Shown here: positions 61,128-64,000 of the stretch, piece by piece
Layout: each line of letters opens with the position of its first letter
Numbering within the stretch: position 1 is the first letter of the stretch
Translations under genes and position numbers: made by a program
Source of the DNA: Oryzias latipes
Lineage: Eukaryota; Chordata; Actinopteri; Beloniformes; Adrianichthyidae
Reading direction: 5' to 3'
Length of the DNA: 64,000 bases
NCBI RefSeq assembly: GCF_002234675.1
Contig: NC_019866.2
Coordinates: 22,596,802 to 22,660,801 of the forward strand
The notes under the pieces: model-generated
What the model was told of the DNA's origin: nothing
Database searches by the model: none
What the model saw: only the letters and a program-made list of their open reading frames with translations

Positions 61128-63180
61128 GGGAGTCCAGATCCGCCGTGTCCATCAGGACCTGCCGGGCCGCCGGAGACTGAGGCCCGACGTCCAGCGAGGA
61201 GCGACGGTCCTAGAAGGAACGCCAGCGTCACGGGAAGGCGAAGCGTGCTCAGATAAGAGGCCACTCCTGGTCTATAGACGCACAGACTCAGCAGGTTTAT
61301 TAACATCTGCTTAATTGTCAACAGTGCGTTCAAAACCGAAACTGCAGCAAGAGCGTCAGTTTACCAGCTCACACCTCCACGCTGACACGAGCAACTATTT
61401 CCAGTCGTATCCCAAACGTCTTCCCTGCTCAGTGGGAGATGGTTTTTCCATCCCAGCCCCAACATCCAGTCAGAAAAATGTTTTTTTTTCTCCTAAAGTT
61501 TGTCCCGCTCCCACACCTGTGTGTCCTTCTCTTAAAAAACAGGAAGGAATGCTGCTACTGTCCCTTTTTTAAAGTTTATTCCGACTGAAAAAAGTGGTCA
61601 TTTTGCTCTTGAATACACAACCAGAACAGTTCACTCAGTGAAAACTGTGCAGAGTTTAAATATTAATATAAAGACGTTCAAATCTACCAAGACACTGCAA
61701 TGAATATAAGCTTTTTTTCCTGGACGGACTTTGTGCCCAAAAATAGTTTCTGTGAAACAAATGAAGGTTTTTAAGTTGCTGATTTACCTGCTGACGAGTT
61801 TATAAACTGTAGTTTGACCCAATTCTGTTTAATTGAGTTAATCAGAGCAGAAATGTTTACAGGAAACTGTTCAAAAAATTTCCCAGCTCAGTATTTTTCT
61901 GTTATTTTAGCTTAAATCTTTTGCATAATATTTATATGAATCAACACCACCAAAGAGCGTATTGTTTTATTTTCTGCATATAAGTGAAATTTGAAAAATA
62001 AAATTAATATAATTTTGTAATGTGTGAATAAAATGTAATTGTTCAAATGTACTTTAACCAATTTAAGGGTAAATGTGATACCTTTAGAATTATAAAATAA
62101 AAAAACATTTCACAATTCTGACTTTAGTTGACTTTTTTGTATCAAGGATTTGTGAAGTATTGCTAAAACGGATGTAGGGTTTGTCTTTCGCCACTGGGGG
62201 GAGACATTTTGGCGGTCAGGGACAAATGTGACATCATGTGAGCTGTTCGCCAAGGCGTTGTTAAGCCTTCTGTTCCTAAGAAACACACCCAGAGGCTTAA
62301 AGAGGATCATGGCCCCCGTATCTTTGACTTCTTTTGTTGGTTTAAGCTAAACGGATAATGAAGCCAGGAGGAACTCCAAGAAGAATTCAATGATTTTCTG
62401 CCCAGACAGATGTGTTCTAGCTAGTGACCAGCCATGCTACAGATTCAGGTAAACACAACTAAGATCATAAACAAAATGCATATAAAGATTTCTAGTAATT
62501 ATCAACAAACTTTTTAAAATTGTATGATATTAAAACACAACTTTAGTCCCAAAGCCTCCATAATAAATTAAGTAAAAGAAATGGCTAAATCAAGAAAATG
62601 TATATTATTGAGAATCGTAGAAAAATCCCTTGAAATGTATCGTTGAAGGTTTAAATAAATGCTAGGAAATACTGCAATCATGCAATTTCTCAGCCTGTGA
62701 TACAATTATCCTACAATGTACTTCAAAATCAGGTTCATCTATGGCTTCTTTCTTCACAGAACAATGGACAATCACCAGAATCCAACACCTTCATACATTA
62801 CCTGTTGGTCAAAGACGCGTGTCCTATGCTTTAATAGAAAAAAAGAAATTGTCAATTTAAAAAATGAATTTATAGAATTTCCCATTGCTCCAAAAGCTAA
62901 AGATTTTTTTTTCAAACCATTAAAACCTGTCCGATGAAAATTTTAATTTTTTGCGCTGCTAACTTCTTGTCACATTTTTCTGGGGATGGATGACATTTTT
63001 TATGAAAAAATTAGGAATAAAATTGCATTTCTTAATATTATTTTTAATGGAATTGCTGTGAATCGGGAACAAATGTCATATGAAGGCGTCTTGCAACGCC
63101 TTCTAAAGAAAGATGTAGTGTGCTTCTCACTGACGTTAACGACAATGGTCTCGGTGTTGTTTCTGAACAAATGCAAGTCC
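61128..63180. other. znf653 3' UTR and intergenic DNA
   Basis: A poly(A) signal AATAAA lies at 61997-62002, with a second near 62028, giving a 3' UTR of about 0.9 kb. From there to about 63180 the sequence is AT-rich with no recognised exon. Confidence 0.5.
61997..62002 (+). terminator. znf653 poly(A) signal
   Basis: AATAAA about 870 bp after the stop, followed by TTTTGTAATGTGTG. Confidence 0.55.
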
Positions 63181-63189
63181 CGAGAAGTC

Positions 63190-64000
63190 AGCTCAGTGGC
63201 AAGAACACTGCCAGTTAGCAGATGCCCTGCAGGAATAATAAGATGGCCAAAGGAAGAGATACAGATCACGGATGTTAAGACTCCTCACCATGCATTGAGG
63301 GTTCCATCCCAAATCCAGCACCCTGAGACTGTATGCTAGCCCCAAAGAAGGAGGCCGAGGACTAGTGAGCGTTGAAGCCACTATCCAGGATGAAACATCC
63401 AAGATCCATGAGTACATCAAGCTCAAGGCCCCAACTGACAGTGTGCTCAGTGAATGTCTCAGGTAATGGAGAGCAGAGGATGCAGTGCTGGTGGACAGAT
63501 CCTCATGGGAGGACAAACCCCTGCATGGGATGGACCACCGTACCATAACTGAAGTGGCTGATATCAAGAAGTCCTACCACTGGCTAGAAAGGGCTGGCCT
63601 ACAGGACAGCACCAAAGCGCTCATCCTGGCAGCTCAGGAACAAGCCCTGAGCACCAGAGCAATAGAGGCTCAGATCTACCACACCAGACAAGACCCAAGT
63701 TGTAGGCTGTGCAAAGAGGCGCCTGAAACAATCCAGCACATAACTGCAGGGTGCAAGATGCTGGCAGGAAAAGCATACATGGAGCGCCACAATCAAGTGG
63801 CTGGAATAATATACAGGAACATGTGTGCAGAATATGAACTGGAAACCCCAAGGTCAAAATGAGAAACACCTCCGAAGGTGGTAGAGAATGAGAGGGCAAA
63901 GATCCTGTGGGACTTCCAGATCCAGACTGATAGGATGGTAATGGCGAACCAACCAGACATTGTAGTGGTGGATAAAGAACAGAGGAAAGCCGTTGTGAAG
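63190..64000 (+). pseudogene. LINE ORF C-terminus with restriction-like endonuclease motif, runs off the window
   Basis: Translated blocks PAGIIRWPKEEIQITDVKT (about 63223-63280), LVSVEATIQDETSKIHEYIK (about 63361-63425), then a long frame 63485-63859 with LILAAQEQALSTRAIEAQIY and a CCHC motif CRLC-x8-H-x4-C (about 63700-63752). After a TGA at 63860, where related elements have Trp, the same frame stays open to the window end with ILWDFQIQTDRM and NQPDIVVVD, the start of a PD...D restriction-like endonuclease as in R2/R4-type LINEs (Rex6 is the known fish member with such an enzyme). A frameshift near 63280 also breaks it. Confidence 0.7.

Overview
The window is vertebrate nuclear DNA from a ray-finned (teleost) fish. 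Genes are split by GT-AG introns, intergenic DNA is AT-rich, and the repeats are fish-type: tRNA-derived SINEs, an RTE LINE, piggyBac-like and hAT-like miniature elements, and a Tc1 relic. The species cannot be fixed from sequence alone; a medaka-like fish is plausible but unproven.

Seven protein-coding genes could be rebuilt exon by exon, with every join in frame: cnn1 (smooth-muscle calponin, + strand, 10466-17647), elof1 (elongation factor 1 homolog, - strand, 19974-20420), tmem205 (+, 29569-30302), rab3d (+, 36095-44390), epor (erythropoietin receptor, +, 46964-49886), swsap1 (RAD51-paralogue-like recombination factor, - strand, 52297-54374) and znf653 (C2H2 zinc-finger repressor, +, 54697-61127). 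From general knowledge, human orthologues of all seven lie on 19p13.2, so this is a compacted and rearranged version of that block. cnn1 and elof1 run tail to tail with poly(A) signals about 25-45 bp apart. swsap1 and znf653 run head to head across a 322-bp spacer.

Layout: 1-10.0 kb has no recognised gene and holds a GC-rich repeat, a broken LINE reverse transcriptase, piggyBac-like miniature elements and a SINE. 10.0-20.4 kb is cnn1/elof1, with two exact CArG (SRF) boxes near cnn1. 20.4-28.4 kb holds a Tc1 relic, a possible elof1 promoter and a complete RTE retrotransposon with an uninterrupted 997-codon ORF and 15-bp target-site duplications. 28.4-46 kb is tmem205 and rab3d, with a CpG-rich segment at 32.24-32.52 kb that is a candidate rab3d promoter. 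46-61 kb is epor, swsap1 and znf653. 61-64 kb is repeat-rich and ends in a LINE fragment with a restriction-like endonuclease motif that runs off the window.

The main unexplained structure is in the repeats. One roughly 0.6-kb family (called family B here) occurs at least eight times, often carrying nested insertions, and four copies retain a conserved peptide reading frame, suggesting descent from an autonomous transposon gene. A second family has TTAA targets and CCCTTGTGCTATC ends (piggyBac type), including a roughly 50-bp copy made only of its two ends. The most notable gene-level oddity is swsap1, whose Walker A motif lacks the usual lysine.
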